A DNA stretch of 64,000 bases from Gracilaria vermiculophylla (lineage: Eukaryota > Rhodophyta > Florideophyceae > Gracilariales > Gracilariaceae). Positions 26,866-37,264 of the stretch are shown here, in pieces. The translations under genes and the position numbers were made by a program. How positions within the stretch are numbered: position 1 is the stretch's first letter; each line of letters begins with the position of its first letter. The stretch spans positions 1,905,753 through 1,969,752 of the forward strand of contig JAHNZQ020000010.1 of the NCBI GenBank assembly GCA_019155205.2, given 5' to 3'. The notes under the pieces are model-generated. The model was not told where the DNA came from. It saw only the letters and a program-made list of their open reading frames with translations, and did not search any database.

Positions 26866-27624
26866 TTATTTCTTCTTAAACCACTTGGGGATCTTCTTCG
26901 TCGCTTTGTGTTTATGCGATTTCTTCTCAGAGCTGTTCGGGCTTGATAAAGTTGATGAAGGCAGCTGTGCTTCCACAGCTCTTGCTGCTATACTTTCGGG
27001 TGTGTCTTCGATTCTTTCCAGTAGGTGTGGCTTTAGTAACTGACTGCATTCGGACGGTCCTTCATCTATTCCAATGTGAACTAAGGCAGCTGGCACTAGT
27101 TGCTCGTCCCACAGAGTTTTCTTCACGTCTAACAGCTTCTTCTTTGGCGGGACGACAAATAAATGGAATTTGACGTTTCGCGCATCCAACAGCGCGGCTC
27201 TGACAAAACGAATAACTTCCCGAATGGTGCTTGTCGGCTTGAAAGTACCTTGAATTGCAATGCGATCAGGGAAAAGCACGCGTATTACGGCGTTGCGGAA
27301 GCGATTCATGCGCTTCTGCTTTTCGGCGTCGCGTAGTTTCTTCGTCAATAAAGGCTTCTCCTGCATTTCGGCAATATGCGCCGCACTTTGCTGCACCAAG
27401 TGCTTGAGCTCAGTTGCCGTGGGTTCGAAGAAGTCATCCGGAACATCGAGCTTTCTGGGGTCAAACCGAACGTTAGATGGACGAAACACGCGAAATTGGC
27501 GTTCTTCGAGAACGTTTGCAGCAACTTGTTCAGGAGATAGCTTATTTGGTTCATTTAACTCTTCTTGTTGCGCTTGTTGCGGGGATGCGTCAGCAACAGC
27601 TGTTGAATGATTGGGATTGTCCAT
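26866..27624 (-). CDS. UBX-domain protein, ASPSCR1/TUG (PUX1)-like p97/CDC48 adaptor
   Basis: 252 residues from the ATG at 27624 (three codons upstream a TTG starts the open frame). After a Gln/Glu-rich N terminus comes the TUG pattern: RQFRVFRPSN, DVPDDFFEPTATELKHLV, KPLLTKKLRDAEK. Then a UBX domain follows: VIRVLFPDRIAIQGTFKPTSTIREVIRFVR, FHLFVVPPKKKL and LVPAALVHIGIDE. The end, KIPKWFKKK, matches the conserved KVPKWLK end of TUG proteins. TUG/PUX1 proteins disassemble or redirect the hexameric AAA ATPase p97/CDC48. The N-terminal ubiquitin-like domain of animal TUG is missing, as in plant PUX1. Confidence 0.85.
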   Translation of the reverse strand: MDNPNHSTAVADASPQQAQQEELNEPNKLSPEQVAANVLEERQFRVFRPSNVRFDPRKLDVPDDFFEPTATELKHLVQQSAAHIAEMQEKPLLTKKLRDAEKQKRMNRFRNAVIRVLFPDRIAIQGTFKPTSTIREVIRFVRAALLDARNVKFHLFVVPPKKKLLDVKKTLWDEQLVPAALVHIGIDEGPSECSQLLKPHLLERIEDTPESIAARAVEAQLPSSTLSSPNSSEKKSHKHKATKKIPKWFKKK

Positions 27625-27805
27625 TTTGCGCAACGCAAAAACCGGGGAGTTGTGGCGCTTCTTGACGGCTTCGATCCCGAAGTCGGTACTTCTCAGGCTC
27701 TTCGCTTAGAAAACACAGAAATAAAAGGGCCTGGGTCAGGATGAAGACGTCTGGGGACTATGTCTCGAAAACCTTTCTACGGTCTAATGATGTCGTCGTT
27801 GACAG

Positions 27806-28334
27806 ACGCCCTCACCTCGTGCAAGGCCCACAGTGGCCGGTGGGATAGAATTTGGGAAGACGTTCCATCCTTCATTGCTGTCAGTACTGAGTGGCAGATT
27901 GCTCGCATTACAGCATCGAATCGAATTACAGCCGAGCTTTGTGTTGTTTGGCACGAAGGGCTCTCGGGATTTGCACGGCACGCTACCTTACGACCATAAA
28001 CCGTTGTTGCTCATCGAGCAAGCCTCCCAACAACACACGACTGCAAAAACTAGCAACAGCGACCCTTCTGCACTCAAGGTTCGACTCGTTGCGAATGGAT
28101 TTATGAGCTGGGATTTTCTCTGAAACAGGCAAAAAGCTGCGAATGTCGGTGAGTGTCCGCACTCCAGAACATATTCGTTCCACGGTGCTCTAATTTCATC
28201 CTAATCTTCATAATCTGCAAGGGCTGCATGTGCCACACTAATCTCTGCTGCCGTCTTGGGATTTGCGCTTCGAGATATCTCACTAGCAGAGAAATATTTT
28301 CTTTTGGGAGCATGTGTGCGGATTCACAAGGGTA
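27806..28334 (+). CDS. Candidate spliced gene for a small membrane protein (ends unresolved)
   Basis: Three segments join with consistent phases: 27806-28078 (after acceptor GTTGACAG), 28129-28148 (20 nt) and 28222 to about 28334. The introns are 50 nt (28079-28128, ends GAAACAG) and 73 nt (GTGAGT to CTGCAAG). The reading has GIEFGKTFHPSLLSVLSGRL, IELQPSFVLFG and PLLLIEQASQQ, then a hydrophobic helix (ATLISAAVLGFAL) and RDISLAEKYFLLGACVRIH. The 5' exon and the stop are unclear, and the frame would run into the start of BIN4 at 28339. A competing open frame (27760-27999) overlaps the first segment. The shape (soluble part then one helix) recalls mitochondrial MUL1-type proteins only vaguely; no family is claimed. 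Confidence 0.35.
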
Positions 28335-28338
28335 ATTC

Positions 28339-29154
28339 ATGTCTTTTGCCAACAGCGAAGATGAGTTTCTTAGTGACAGTTCCGGTCAGCTTGATCTTCT
28401 CTCCGTTAAGAATAACTTGGGTTCTTTGCCGGACGAAAACGTGAAGCATGCAGTTGATACGGATGAGGCGCCCGCTGCCAACAACCGAGGTAAGAACCTG
28501 GAAGAACCAGCCTGGGTCTTGGACCATTCCCAATCTCGTCCGACAGATCGAGAGAATCGTCAGAGAGTGCTAGCGTCACTATCTGAAGAAGATGACGAGA
28601 GCATTATTGACTTGGTTTCGCAAGAGCCAAACGTTGAGCAAGCGCAAAGCGCATGCAACGACGTGAGTAAGGAGAAGCAAACAGGAGGCCTGAGCCCTGA
28701 GCAGAAAACTTCAAAAAACATTAGAGCCTTGCAAACTCCAAAGAGCTCACTGAAACTCACGGTTGCGCCGAAGATAGATGATTCTTTAATTCTTTTGCAG
28801 AGCAGTGACGAAAGCTTTGATCTCAGTGGCGATGTTGGCGCGGTCGGTCGGGTGAAGGTTGCGGAAGACGGCCTTTTCTTCGATATAAAAGGGGTTGTAT
28901 ATCGGGTAACTTCTCATGCTACAAACACAGCATGCATTGTTCAAATGGGAGAAGATGAAGCTCGCGTAACGTCCGTCATGGATGAGGTGCTCACTCTGCA
29001 CACGGATAGAAACTTCTCCAATTCAGACGAAATCATCATAAACGGCAACCTGGATGAGCACAGTGAACAGGAAAGTTTATCAGGAGAACACGGGGGAAAT
29101 GGCGAGCAGCTTGGCGGAGGAAAGAAAAAGAAGGGACGCGGGCCGGCAAGGTAA
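28339..29154 (+). CDS. BIN4: BIN4-like subunit of the nuclear topoisomerase VI complex
   Basis: 271 residues. The N-terminal about 150 residues are acidic and disordered (SEDEFLSDSSG, SLSEEDDESIID). The conserved C-terminal block begins about 160: SFDLSGDVGAVGRVKV, DIKGVVYRVTS, ACIVQMGEDEARVTSVMDEVL. This matches Arabidopsis BIN4/MID, where DLSGDVGAVGRV, DLKGTIY and a VN.GQSEAKIEAIM-type segment are the signature. BIN4 binds DNA and partners RHL1, SPO11-3 (TOP6A) and TOP6B, needed for endoreduplication in plants. The end is Lys/Arg/Gly-rich (GGGKKKKGRGPAR). Assignment rests on the motif match from memory, not a search. Confidence 0.75.
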   Translation: MSFANSEDEFLSDSSGQLDLLSVKNNLGSLPDENVKHAVDTDEAPAANNRGKNLEEPAWVLDHSQSRPTDRENRQRVLASLSEEDDESIIDLVSQEPNVEQAQSACNDVSKEKQTGGLSPEQKTSKNIRALQTPKSSLKLTVAPKIDDSLILLQSSDESFDLSGDVGAVGRVKVAEDGLFFDIKGVVYRVTSHATNTACIVQMGEDEARVTSVMDEVLTLHTDRNFSNSDEIIINGNLDEHSEQESLSGEHGGNGEQLGGGKKKKGRGPAR

Positions 29155-30491
29155 AGTATGCACAGTTCATCATGGCATCGAATGGATTTGCGGCGAAGGC
29201 TAATTATGGCTTCCAGATTTTAGGTGTGAGTCAATGGATGCTAAGAATAGACCTGAAGCGGTAGTGAGGGGAAGTACAGCCTACCCCAAGTCTATTGATG
29301 ATTGTAGCGGCATGTGCAGACAACCGCGTGCAATGTATTATGTACAACCGCACGGTTTTTATACTTCTGTGCTCAGGTCCTCGAACTTGCTTGTCTTGCA
29401 CGACAGCAACGTATGGAGGAGGACTTGCGCCTTTTCAGGCATGCTGTGATGTAGTCTACCACGGTGCTCATGTGGACACACAATGAACATTTTCACACGT
29501 ATCCCAGACCGTCAGTCGCTGAAAAAGGATTTGCAGCTCAGAGTCCGATTGATGTCTCGTTCAGGGCAAGTAACGTGGTTGTGAAGTGTATTGGGTGATA
29601 GGAACAGGCTGACATGGGTTCCACTATAAATTGGGCACGACGGATGTCTGCGCTTGTGTCGTGATTTTTAGAATTGGGATCAGATTGGACCACCAGTTCT
29701 AGCCAGTGAGCTACTGAGCGTGACAAACCAAGGAGTGGTTCGGCACCAGCCTCGCCTTCACTACGCCATCCAATTTTCCTGAACAGTTAATGTTCTTCGG
29801 AGCATACTGTTATCCAGCCATTGTTTGGGGCCGTTGAGCACATTCCCAAGCTTCGCCTACAATGCCAGATTGAGAATGAAATGTCAAATGTTGTTGGAAA
29901 GTCACAGTTGTGGACGATTTCCTCTCGTGTTGATGACCCTTTCGAGCATTGCCGTTCAGCTGAGGACCTACATTACGAGCGATTACCCTTGAATATAACG
30001 TATGTAAGACTGCAGTAAAAAGATCAGAAAGCCATCTAGAGTTTCGGGGTCATCATCTATGCTGGCCAGAAAGATGTGTTGTGCGTTAGAGTTTGATTTA
30101 ATAAAACTTTTTCTAAGAATAAAATTTAGGCTCTTATGGACTTTGAAATTGCAAACGGTGCCGTTTTGATTTTGATACAGAATTTAAATAGATTAGTCTC
30201 AAAGCTTTCGACTTTCACCTCTCACGCGTTTGAGACAGTCATACATTTGGCATGTGCTAAAGTGGCATACAGTAGAGTCAGATATGAGTAGATCAGAGAC
30301 ACTTGGACTGTGCAGTGAGTCGTAATTTTGGACTCAGAAAAGTGTCGGGATTCGATTGATTCTTCCGTGGAGACCATCCACGGACAACTTGAACTATTGG
30401 CTCAAAAACAGCAATCGGCTTTGAACGTCTGGACAGATCAGGTAGCTGGCATTGCTCACCCTTCATACCATCTGCTCTAGGTAAACCGGTG
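29155..30491. other. 1.3-kb intergenic region, no gene seen
   Basis: AT-rich, between the convergent BIN4 and the hypothetical gene at 30492. Only short open frames without motifs. Confidence 0.5.
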
Positions 30492-31427
30492 TTACGAGGA
30501 GTGACCAAAGAACTTTCCGATGTTGCCCTTCCACTTCGCCAACTTCGACTTCAATTTGTTCTGAGGCGAAGCATGAATGATAAAGGACTCTTGGCTTGCG
30601 CGTGGCTCATCGTCGCCTTGATCTTGCGCCTTGGATGTGTTTGAGATTCTCGAGAACAGCCGTTCGAGACCGGAAGCCAACTTGGACAGCGGTTGCGATG
30701 CCGGTTGGGCAGTCTTCTCATCCTCAGCCTTGGGAGAAGCTTTCTCCGCTGTCTTCGACGCACCTTTTTTATCTCGTCGGATAGAAAGCTTTTCAAGTAT
30801 CTTGCGCGAACGTGGCGATAATGAAAATGTTCGGCTTTCGGGCTCAAACGCTTCTTCCTCCTCAGCCCGAAGCGGAGTAACGGGTTCAATCTCGAGGGCG
30901 TCAATCTCGCATCGAGCTTTCACTAGCGCCTCTGCACTCAGTGGCTTAACGATGCCTGTTTTCGACGTATTTTGGCCTTCCTCGCCTTCGCCGACCGTCA
31001 TCTCTTCGCTCTGTTCGACTCCATTGTAGAGCATGTGGTTGTCGACTGTCCCTCCAACTTGGGAGTGGTTTTCGTCATCAAGCAGTTTGTTTTTGGTGAG
31101 AGAGCTCGGTGGCAGCGTAATTTCTGACCTCGGCGTTGATGGAAACAAATTGCTAATATTTGTCGAAGCCGCGGTGAATCGTAAACTCCTCACAGTCTCA
31201 TGTAGCTCAAAATCCATGCTGTCGACAAAAATGTCGAGCACTCCGAAATCACCGTCCTCCGAAAAGAAAGCTTGCGGCGACCGTGTTATTGAGGACGCTT
31301 TCGGGATACCATTTGGGCCTAATGAGTAGGGGGATTTTAACGTAGGAACGGAGCGGTCGGGGGCAGAGGATACGTTAATGGTTTTCTGAGGAGTCACAGC
31401 ATGGTGCACGAGTGTATTGCCTTCCAT
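30492..31427 (-). CDS. Hypothetical low-complexity protein
   Basis: 311 residues from the ATG at 31427 (open frame extends to a GTG at 31463). It is rich in Ser, Glu, Lys and Pro with many SP/TP sites (RSPQAFF, FSLSPRSRK), so it is probably disordered and phosphorylated. A more ordered helical part near 220-240 (RSRKILEKLSIRRDKKG) and the last about 20 residues (LKSKLAKWKGNIGKFFGHSS) form basic amphipathic helices that could contact membranes or nucleic acid. No known domain. Codon use is like that of neighbouring genes, which supports it being real. Confidence 0.5.
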   Translation of the reverse strand: MEGNTLVHHAVTPQKTINVSSAPDRSVPTLKSPYSLGPNGIPKASSITRSPQAFFSEDGDFGVLDIFVDSMDFELHETVRSLRFTAASTNISNLFPSTPRSEITLPPSSLTKNKLLDDENHSQVGGTVDNHMLYNGVEQSEEMTVGEGEEGQNTSKTGIVKPLSAEALVKARCEIDALEIEPVTPLRAEEEEAFEPESRTFSLSPRSRKILEKLSIRRDKKGASKTAEKASPKAEDEKTAQPASQPLSKLASGLERLFSRISNTSKAQDQGDDEPRASQESFIIHASPQNKLKSKLAKWKGNIGKFFGHSS

Positions 31428-32043
31428 TGTATATACAAGCAACTTCCTTACTTCGTATCCCACACTCTAATTCCTGAAAACCGTGAAACTCGGCGAGCAG
31501 TTATTGACTGCTTATCGGTTGAAGCAGTCAGATAAAAGCTGCCGCAGCGGGAAGCTTCACATTCGTCTTTTATACTTCTCCGCAGCACCCTCGCGACATT
31601 AGACTAAATTCATCACAGTTGCTTGCATTTGTTTTCGTGAGCGCCAAAACTCAGTTCAAAGGCGGTCCCCAAAAATGTACGTGTTAAAGTGAGGGTTCAC
31701 AGACGTCGTTGCTCGCGAGAATAAACAAATTATTGACTTTAGCGCACATCGCCAAATCTTGGCATTTCGAGTCTCCATGAGTTTAACATTGCAAAGCCTC
31801 AGTACGAATAGTACAGCAGAGACGAGAAAGTTTCACACGTAATCGTTGCATTCAGATCTGCCAATTTGCCTTGCAATCTTTGTTGCATTGTTCCAGCAAG
31901 CTATTCTTTTCCATGGAAGAGGCGTACACCACAAGACCAAATGGTGCATGTCTGATGTTAATTATTTAGGACGCGAGTGGGTTCGGGAGACACAAACTTA
32001 TGATGAGGTCGGCGGATGGGAGGCCTAACAAAGAAAGCGGGAG
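31428..32043. other. Intergenic, no gene seen
   Basis: 616 bases upstream of the hypothetical gene at 30492; probably its promoter. A 60-codon frame at 31846-32028 starts with TTG and lacks support. Confidence 0.45.
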
Positions 32044-32223
32044 ATGTACACTCGAACGGTCATTTTGACATGTGTTCTCTTCGGCGGGCTTCGCCACGCC
32101 GAAGAGAACAGGACGTACGAGCGGTACGGCTTCGGCTTCCTGACGCCAATGCCAGAGGAAGATGGCGCGCTGAAAGTTGCCACGCGTGTCTTCTTTTATT
32201 TCGGTATGCCTGTCGTCTCATAG
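32044..32223 (+). CDS. Candidate 59-residue protein
   Basis: An ATG frame of 59 codons, too short for usual cut-offs. It starts with a short hydrophobic signal-like segment (MYTRTVILTCVLFGGL), then a region rich in aromatic and acidic residues (YERYGFGFLTPMPEED) and a second hydrophobic end (FFYFGMPVVS). Wobble positions are C/G biased as in coding sequence. A near-perfect inverted repeat lies inside it. No family recognised. A GTATGC at 32204-32209 could be a splice donor, making this only one exon. Confidence 0.4.
   Translation: MYTRTVILTCVLFGGLRHAEENRTYERYGFGFLTPMPEEDGALKVATRVFFYFGMPVVS
32074..32109. repeat. Perfect 13-bp inverted repeat (hairpin)
   Basis: GTTCTCTTCGGCG at 32074-32086 pairs exactly with 32097-32109. 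The 10-base loop contains a further GGC/GCC pair, so the stem can reach 16 bp with one bulged A. Confidence 0.9.
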
Positions 32224-32508
32224 ATGGCGGTTTTTACCATAAATCCAGAGAAATCTTCGGTAAGAGATCTGGGATCCCGTTTTCTGGAACTACCCACCCC
32301 GCAATCTCCCAATGACGTTCAATGTCGTCGGCGTCCCAAGCGGCCACCTCTAGTCGTTCGAAGCTAGATTGTCTCAATAAGTACATCCACTATCCCCAAT
32401 TCATCATAAAAAAGTGCTGACTACGACCGCGGAGCTAATTTCGAGGGTTGACCACTCTCCACCTGTGCGTTTTCTCACGTAGTGCGCTGTGCAAGCCTAA
32501 CCTCCAAA
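32224..32508. promoter_or_regulatory. Upstream region of the CobW gene
   Basis: Short spacer; no specific element recognised. Confidence 0.35.
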
Positions 32509-35500
32509 ATGGACTGCGGCTGTCACCAGGTTCAAGCATTTATCCATCCTAATCCTGCTCTTCCATCATTTAGAAAAGGATTTTTGTTGTGTCGACCTCC
32601 ACATCGCCAGCACCATACGTTTCGGAAAACGCCGCTGAGATCTCGAATGCGCGCATTGTCCAAATTAGGGCTACCATCTTTTAGCATAGTCGCGGTTCAA
32701 ACAAGTTCGGTCACTGGTGATAATGATGGTGAATTGCGCGAAGAACAATCTGCCCCCCAGAAAAGCTATTCCATCGGTGTAACAATTGTTTCTGGCTACG
32801 ATGCTGCACTTCGAAGGAAAGCAATTGAACAAATCGCGGCAGAGTCTGATGCAGGGCGTATAGTTGTCGTCACATCTGGAGGCATTACGTCCACAGAAGA
32901 AACAGATTCACCTGAGCGAGGGCATCTGCCATGGGATCAGGTCACCTCTGAACAGAGTAATGTTGAAGAAGACCTGAACTCCGATGAGATTGAGGAAGAA
33001 TTAGTTGAAGCGAATGCGGATGAAATCGAATCGAATGGTGCTCTTGACAATTCATATGATGAACTACCCATTAAACCAGAAGGTTGGATATCGTGTTCAT
33101 CAACAGATGAAATGGTCGAAGTTATTGCCAAGCTTGCAATGAGCAGGGAATGTGATTATATCGTTGCGGAGGGATCAATGGATACAAGCATGGAACCACA
33201 GGATTTCGCTCGTCTTTTCCGGAATCGAGGAGGGTCTTCCCTTCGTGTGGATACTCTTGTCTCAGTTGTAAATGGCAGTACACTGTTGAAAGATCTTTCA
33301 GGGGTGCCCACTACGCAAGAAGAAGAAAATTTGAAGGATGACGACATCCTTTCAGATGGCGAGTCTTACCCTCAAAGAACAAGTTCTCCGGAAGGTATCC
33401 AAGACTTAGCTGACACAAGACCAATGACCGTCGTAAGTCTTGTCGAAAATGCTAATGTTGTTGTTGTTAGACTAACTACGAATTCTTCTGGCGTGGAAGA
33501 GCAATCTCGAGCGAGAGAACTGGTGTCTGTTCTAAATGGCACCGCAGATATTATTTCGATCACAGACGATCAACTGCCAGTAGATAAACTTGTCAACACG
33601 AACACATACGACAACGAAAACATTTTGATTGGGGCAACCTGGAAAAGAGTGCTTCTAGCATCTCGTAATGCTTCAAATGGTTATCCACGGCCAACATTGC
33701 CAAAATCATTGAAAGACGCCACATTTGTTTATAGAGCTCGCAGACCTTTTCATCCGACACGTCTTTATGAACATATCAAAGCTGTGGCAACTTTCACAGG
33801 TGTTATACGCAGCACAGGCCGCATATGGCTCGCTACTCGAATGCTTGCACCTTTGGAATGGAATCAAGCCGGCGTTTCAGCGACATTGCGGGTGGGGAAA
33901 CTCTTCTGGGCTGCTGTCCCCGAAGAGGAGTGGCCAGCAGATGATGCTCAGCGGGAAAAAATTATGGAGAATTGGGATACGCAATACGGCGACCGAGAAA
34001 CTGAGATTGTGTTTGTCGGAAAGGGTATCGATAAACCTCGCTTGCAAGGCTTATTGGATGGATGTTTACTACAGGATGAGGAAATGGTGTTTAACAATAT
34101 GTGGGAAAACTTTGACGATCCGTTTGTCGAGTGGGTACCTCTCATTGATGATGATGATGATGATGAAGAACTATCTCAAGAACCCGAAGCACAGGTATTC
34201 GAATCTGTACCACAGGAGGAAGGATCGAACAGTACACAGCTATTGCCAAACGAGGATGATGTAGTAATTCAGCCAGAAACCATGTCGACGCGGTCCAACC
34301 CCGTTGCGACAGAGGATCACTCACGCGCATCAGAAGTTACGGGAGTATTTAGCAAAGAAGGACGAGGGTCGCAAGTTAAAGATATGCCAATCTTCTCCGG
34401 ATCAGCGAAAGATCCACTTGAGAACGACGAAGAACAGCCTCCAGCCAAAATTCAGACTAGCGCATTGGATGTGGATACTTCGAAAGAAGACTCTGATGAT
34501 GAGCAAAAATTCAAAAGGAGTTTGGAAAAAGGATTGAAGGGATTACCAGGTGAATATGTGGAAGGGGGAATGGAGTCAACTTCGGTATTTGAGAGCCCAG
34601 AAGCCCTAGAAGATACCACGAATGATGTTAAAGGCGGTCTAATAGATGATTCGGAACTCCCAGAAGTGGTAATGGATCGAATTAGCGCACTGGATGTGTT
34701 TGAAAATGCTGTATTGGGAAGCGGATCAAGTATTCAGCCACTGCCGAGAGATTCCGAGTACGTTGAGGATGAGGCAATCATAGCAACTTGGGATGGAAGT
34801 GTAGCAGATGGAATTCTCAGACAAGTGCCGAAAAGCGGATTACCCGTGACCGTGGTTACCGGATTTTTGGGAAGTGGGAAAACGACATTGTTGAACTACA
34901 TTCTCAGGGAAGATCACGGTCTTCGAATCGCAGTGCTTGTTAACGAGTTTGGTGAAATTGACATTGACAACCAATTGGTGGAAAAGGGGGATTGGAGCAG
35001 CAAAGATGAAGTGATGGAACTTGCCAATGGTTGCATATGTTGCAATATCAATGATTCATTTTTGAGCGCTGTGTCAAAGATACTCGATCGAACCGAGGAT
35101 ATAGACTATCTCATCGTGGAAACAACAGGACTCGCCGATCCGGTGCCTGTGATAAATTCTTTGATGGTTTCAGACATTGCGGATCAGGTTCGGGTGGATG
35201 GCATCCTAACCGTGGTAGACGCCGACAACTTCGACGAAGAGTCTATGGTATCCGAAGCTGCTCTTTCACAGATAATGGCGGCGGACACAATACTTTTGTC
35301 GAAAACTGATGTAGCAGCGCCGGGGCAAACGCAGAAAACTATTGATTATGTTAAATCTGTTAGACCAGCTGCACGAATTCTAAGGTCACAGAATGGGAGG
35401 GTCCCGATTAACATGATTCTTGATGTTGGTGTCCGAGTGGCGGATTCTCCAGCACATCTCGATCCGGTAAACACAGATGTAGCTCAAAAGGACAGGAATG

Positions 35501-36021
35501 AAATTAACGCTGATGATTCAACAACCCCGCGCGTGGAAGGTGCTGGCCGTGATCAAAACGTTGTTCATGAGAACAATTCTCACAATCATGTTCAGTCACA
35601 TGACAGTGACCATGATCATGCTCACGATCATGCTCATGATCATGCTCATGATCATGCTCATGATCATGAGTGTGGGCCTGATTGCAGTCACGAGTCTCAT
35701 GACCATAATCATCACAACCATCTTGAAATCGATGGTTTTGTAACAACAAGCTTCCAATCTGAAAAACCCCTGGATCCTGAACTGTTCATGAATAACTTTC
35801 TTCGAAAACTTCCCGAAGGAGTTTTCCGAGCTAAGGGGTTGCTTAGTTTTTATGGATATCCGGGCCGATATATATTTCAGTTATCGGGGAGAAGATACCA
35901 GCTCGAAGAAGATGAGTGGCCTGAGGGCGTGGAGCCAGGAAACCAGTTAGTAATCATTGGCAAAGATCTTGACTTAGAACAGCTGAAGGGTACGTTGGGA
36001 GAATGTATAATCCAAAAGTAA
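32509..36021 (+). CDS. Tandem COG0523 (CobW/ZNG-type) metal-chaperone GTPase
   Basis: 1170 residues from the ATG at 32509 (the frame also opens at a GTG at 32482). COG0523 proteins use GTP to deliver metal, often zinc. The basic, Ser-rich first about 55 residues suggest plastid targeting. Residues about 88-380 look like a decayed first GTPase unit ([15 protein letters not shown] where a P-loop should be), followed by a CobW-C domain (about 405-535: [27 protein letters not shown]). After an acidic linker an intact second copy follows: GFLGSGKTT at 785-793, GCICC (Cys842, 844, 845), [11 protein letters not shown] and a His/Asp loop (about 1025-1070). A second CobW-C domain closes the protein. 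No intron is seen. This arrangement is about twice the usual 350-400 residues. Confidence 0.9.
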   Translation: MDCGCHQVQAFIHPNPALPSFRKGFLLCRPPHRQHHTFRKTPLRSRMRALSKLGLPSFSIVAVQTSSVTGDNDGELREEQSAPQKSYSIGVTIVSGYDAALRRKAIEQIAAESDAGRIVVVTSGGITSTEETDSPERGHLPWDQVTSEQSNVEEDLNSDEIEEELVEANADEIESNGALDNSYDELPIKPEGWISCSSTDEMVEVIAKLAMSRECDYIVAEGSMDTSMEPQDFARLFRNRGGSSLRVDTLVSVVNGSTLLKDLSGVPTTQEEENLKDDDILSDGESYPQRTSSPEGIQDLADTRPMTVVSLVENANVVVVRLTTNSSGVEEQSRARELVSVLNGTADIISITDDQLPVDKLVNTNTYDNENILIGATWKRVLLASRNASNGYPRPTLPKSLKDATFVYRARRPFHPTRLYEHIKAVATFTGVIRSTGRIWLATRMLAPLEWNQAGVSATLRVGKLFWAAVPEEEWPADDAQREKIMENWDTQYGDRETEIVFVGKGIDKPRLQGLLDGCLLQDEEMVFNNMWENFDDPFVEWVPLIDDDDDDEELSQEPEAQVFESVPQEEGSNSTQLLPNEDDVVIQPETMSTRSNPVATEDHSRASEVTGVFSKEGRGSQVKDMPIFSGSAKDPLENDEEQPPAKIQTSALDVDTSKEDSDDEQKFKRSLEKGLKGLPGEYVEGGMESTSVFESPEALEDTTNDVKGGLIDDSELPEVVMDRISALDVFENAVLGSGSSIQPLPRDSEYVEDEAIIATWDGSVADGILRQVPKSGLPVTVVTGFLGSGKTTLLNYILREDHGLRIAVLVNEFGEIDIDNQLVEKGDWSSKDEVMELANGCICCNINDSFLSAVSKILDRTEDIDYLIVETTGLADPVPVINSLMVSDIADQVRVDGILTVVDADNFDEESMVSEAALSQIMAADTILLSKTDVAAPGQTQKTIDYVKSVRPAARILRSQNGRVPINMILDVGVRVADSPAHLDPVNTDVAQKDRNEINADDSTTPRVEGAGRDQNVVHENNSHNHVQSHDSDHDHAHDHAHDHAHDHAHDHECGPDCSHESHDHNHHNHLEIDGFVTTSFQSEKPLDPELFMNNFLRKLPEGVFRAKGLLSFYGYPGRYIFQLSGRRYQLEEDEWPEGVEPGNQLVIIGKDLDLEQLKGTLGECIIQK
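35611..35670 (+). repeat. 12-bp tandem repeat coding His-Asp-His-Ala
   Basis: Five nearly identical copies of CATGATCATGCT, giving (HDHA)n in the metal-binding loop of the CobW protein. Confidence 0.9.
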
Positions 36022-36210
36022 ACTGCTGATTTCCATATATGAATGGGAATGTCACATGAGCTTTCGGGGTGTTATCATCAAGGATGTATTTCTAGTGAGA
36101 GCAAAATCCGATGCAAGTAGTTTGAAAATGAAGTTTCTGAATGTGTATGCTGTGAATTTGAACGACGAACAAAGACTATGTCATGTCTTTACGTCTACGA
36201 ATGCTGAAAG

Positions 36211-36666
36211 CTATCGATATTGTTTGCGTGACAAAGCTGCTTCTTGCCTGGTTGTATATTCGTCCAGTCGAATGACCAGAGCCTCTAAACGTCTTGCCTT
36301 TTTCAGTAGCGCTGCCATGTCTGACGCAAACTTCTTCGCATCCTCAGCTTGGGATTGAACTTGATCTGCAGCTACAGCCAGTGCGCTGATTCTCTCATTC
36401 ATTCCAGCGTAGAATGTTTCTGCCGAAGAATTCATGGCTTTGACTGTATCAATGTCAATTGCCGCAACTAATGTACCGGGACGACGGAATGCACCCGTGA
36501 GTTAGTCATCAATCTCACTTTAGATATATTTCGATTGTTCCTGCGAATTTGTGATCTCACCTTTTGCAGCGGTCTGAAATTGAGCGTGAATGGCATTCGC
36601 TAATTCATTTGTCAAAGTTTCAACATGGTCTAAGCTTGACGTATTTTCTGTCGAATCACCATCCAT
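36211..36666 (-). CDS. Small coiled-coil protein, BLOC-1/BORC subunit 2-like
   Basis: Two exons, 36666-36561 and 36437-36211, separated by a 123-nt GTGAGA..CAAAG intron with a GACTAACTC branch-like site. Phases match (AAA G|CC ATG). The protein is 110 residues and almost wholly helical: THVE-type N terminus with ETLTNELANAIHAQFQTAAK, then AVAADQVQSQAEDAKKFASDM and a terminal RRLEALVIRLDEYTTRQEA. The last motif (LE..V..LD.Y...LE) resembles BLOS2/BORCS2 subunits of complexes for lysosome-related organelle positioning. Resemblance is weak; any short coiled-coil subunit is possible. Gene reality is better supported than identity. Confidence 0.5.
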
Positions 36667-37264
36667 GTTCCGCAAAATTCAAGCCCCACGAGCTCGACTA
36701 GTATAACCGATCACCCGTGCGCGATAGGAACAAAAAAGTGTTTATTTTCACGATAAGCTGGGATTCCCAACAACGAGAATTATGAAGATTGAGTGTTACC
36801 GAAGCGAAACGTCATTGCCGCATTACGGGCTCAAGGGGACGTGTGCTACAGGGGTGATGAAGAAGATCGTACAAAACAAGTCCACCGTTCTGACACGTCG
36901 AACACATCTGTATTCGCAGATGCGCAGCATTTGTCGATACAAACTAGTCCGAATAGGAGATTAGACAACAAGGCGACCCCACAGTAAAGTATAGTGAAGG
37001 AAGAAATTTTTAACTGAAAAAATCGACTCGGAAGTGCTGCGAATCGAGAAATGAATTCGTTGGGCGACGAATTAGGCTGGACGCATGCTTTCACGGCAGA
37101 CACGACCTTCATCACTAAGCCATATCAGCAGTTATTCCTTTCGCCAGTGTAGGCATCTCTGTCTGTATTTGCCCATCCTTCAATCACAGGTCTTCATATT
37201 TCGTTGAGATCGTCTCTACAAAGAAATTTCGTTCTGATATCAGGTTATCGATCTTAGCTCTGAT
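36667..37264. promoter_or_regulatory. Divergent intergenic region
   Basis: About 600 bases between head-to-head small genes; no element recognised beyond ordinary AT-rich sequence. Confidence 0.4.

Noticed and set aside
33725..34264. 179-codon frame inside the CobW gene
   Set aside because: Different frame of an unambiguous domain-bearing gene.
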